DNA of 64,000 nucleotides from Pocillopora verrucosa (lineage: Eukaryota; Cnidaria; Anthozoa; Scleractinia; Pocilloporidae): assembly GCF_036669915.1 (NCBI RefSeq), contig NC_089319.1, positions 15,762,770 to 15,826,769 of the forward strand. The letters run 5' to 3'. The position numbers and the translations under genes were made by a program. Positions 63,915 to 64,000 of this stretch are shown piece by piece. Within the stretch, counting starts at the first letter, position 1; the number at the start of each line of letters is the position of its first letter. The notes below the pieces were generated by a model. That model did not search any database. It saw nothing but the letters and a program-made list of their open reading frames with translations, and was not told the DNA's origin.

Positions 63915-64000
63915 TCTGTATTAAGTAGTCATCTATGGGGAATGGCAGGGTGACTGCTTAATACAGGTTACCCAGAATAGAGGTATTATGAAAAAGAACA
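63915..64000 (+). repeat. GGTGACTGCTTAAT repeat, copy 2, cut by the window edge
   Basis: It matches 58300-58390 in order and orientation and continues with an AGAATAGAGGTATTATGAAA stretch similar to the GAGTAGTGGTGTTATAGAAA of copy 1. Confidence 0.5.

Larger units (their letters stand above)
62179..64000. other. Gene-free right end of the window
   Basis: CHAC2 3' flank followed by repeats: an ATGCATC run (62644-62675), a MITE (62780-62990), a related short element (63344-63523) starting AACCCTTTCGCTCTG and ending GAGTTAAAGGGTCAAC, and the GGTGACTGCTTAAT repeat at the edge. No coding frame is supported. Confidence 0.55.

Overview
This is animal nuclear DNA: AT-rich, with intron-rich protein genes (exons of 15 to 420 bp and GT-AG introns) separated by MITEs, tRNA-derived SINE pieces and satellite arrays. 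The repeat vocabulary (A/B-box SINE heads, the CGAAACGTC palindrome family, short TTAACCCTTT-ended MITEs) and the gene sequences suggest an anthozoan cnidarian, probably a stony coral. The organism assignment is inference from recall and was not searched. I rebuilt gene models by hand from splice signals, reading-frame phase and remembered family sequences.

Left third (1-17.9 kb). A minus-strand gene runs off the left edge; only its first 79 codons are visible. After about 3.5 kb without genes come two head-to-tail paralogues of adipose triglyceride lipase (ATGL/PNPLA2 type) at 3825-8729 and 10603-15447. They share exon boundaries and intact catalytic dyads, so they look like a local duplication. 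A 716-bp PIF/Harbinger-like MITE lies downstream.

Middle (17.9-33.4 kb). POLD1, the catalytic subunit of DNA polymerase delta, has 22 coding exons and appears complete (1078 aa). It contains a GC-AG intron, and its intron 2 carries a roughly 3.3-kb DNA transposon with ~90-bp inverted termini and a 9-bp flanking direct repeat. SDHAF2 (the SDHA flavinylation factor) is convergent with POLD1.

Right-centre (36.8-52.2 kb). ARL1 (minus) and TTC5/Strap (plus) are divergent over a 469-bp shared promoter region. ARL1 is split into 10 coding exons, including 15- and 16-nt microexons. An ETS-domain factor with an ETV6/Yan-like DNA-binding domain follows. This three-gene block is flanked by two arrays of the same ~47-bp satellite in opposite orientation (about 34.5-35.4 kb and 55.0-57.9 kb).

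Right end (52.2-64 kb). This part is mostly repeats: SINE remnants, a GACT-type tetranucleotide array, the large satellite interrupted by a foldback MITE, a LINE ORF2 3' fragment and a frameshifted RecQ-helicase pseudogene. CHAC2 (gamma-glutamylcyclotransferase) follows at 61052-62178, then repeat-rich DNA to the edge.

The genes are functionally unrelated housekeeping or regulatory genes (lipolysis, replication, mitochondrial complex II assembly, Golgi traffic, stress cofactor, transcription factor, glutathione turnover). I see no operon-like system. The unusual content lies in repeat architecture and exon structure.
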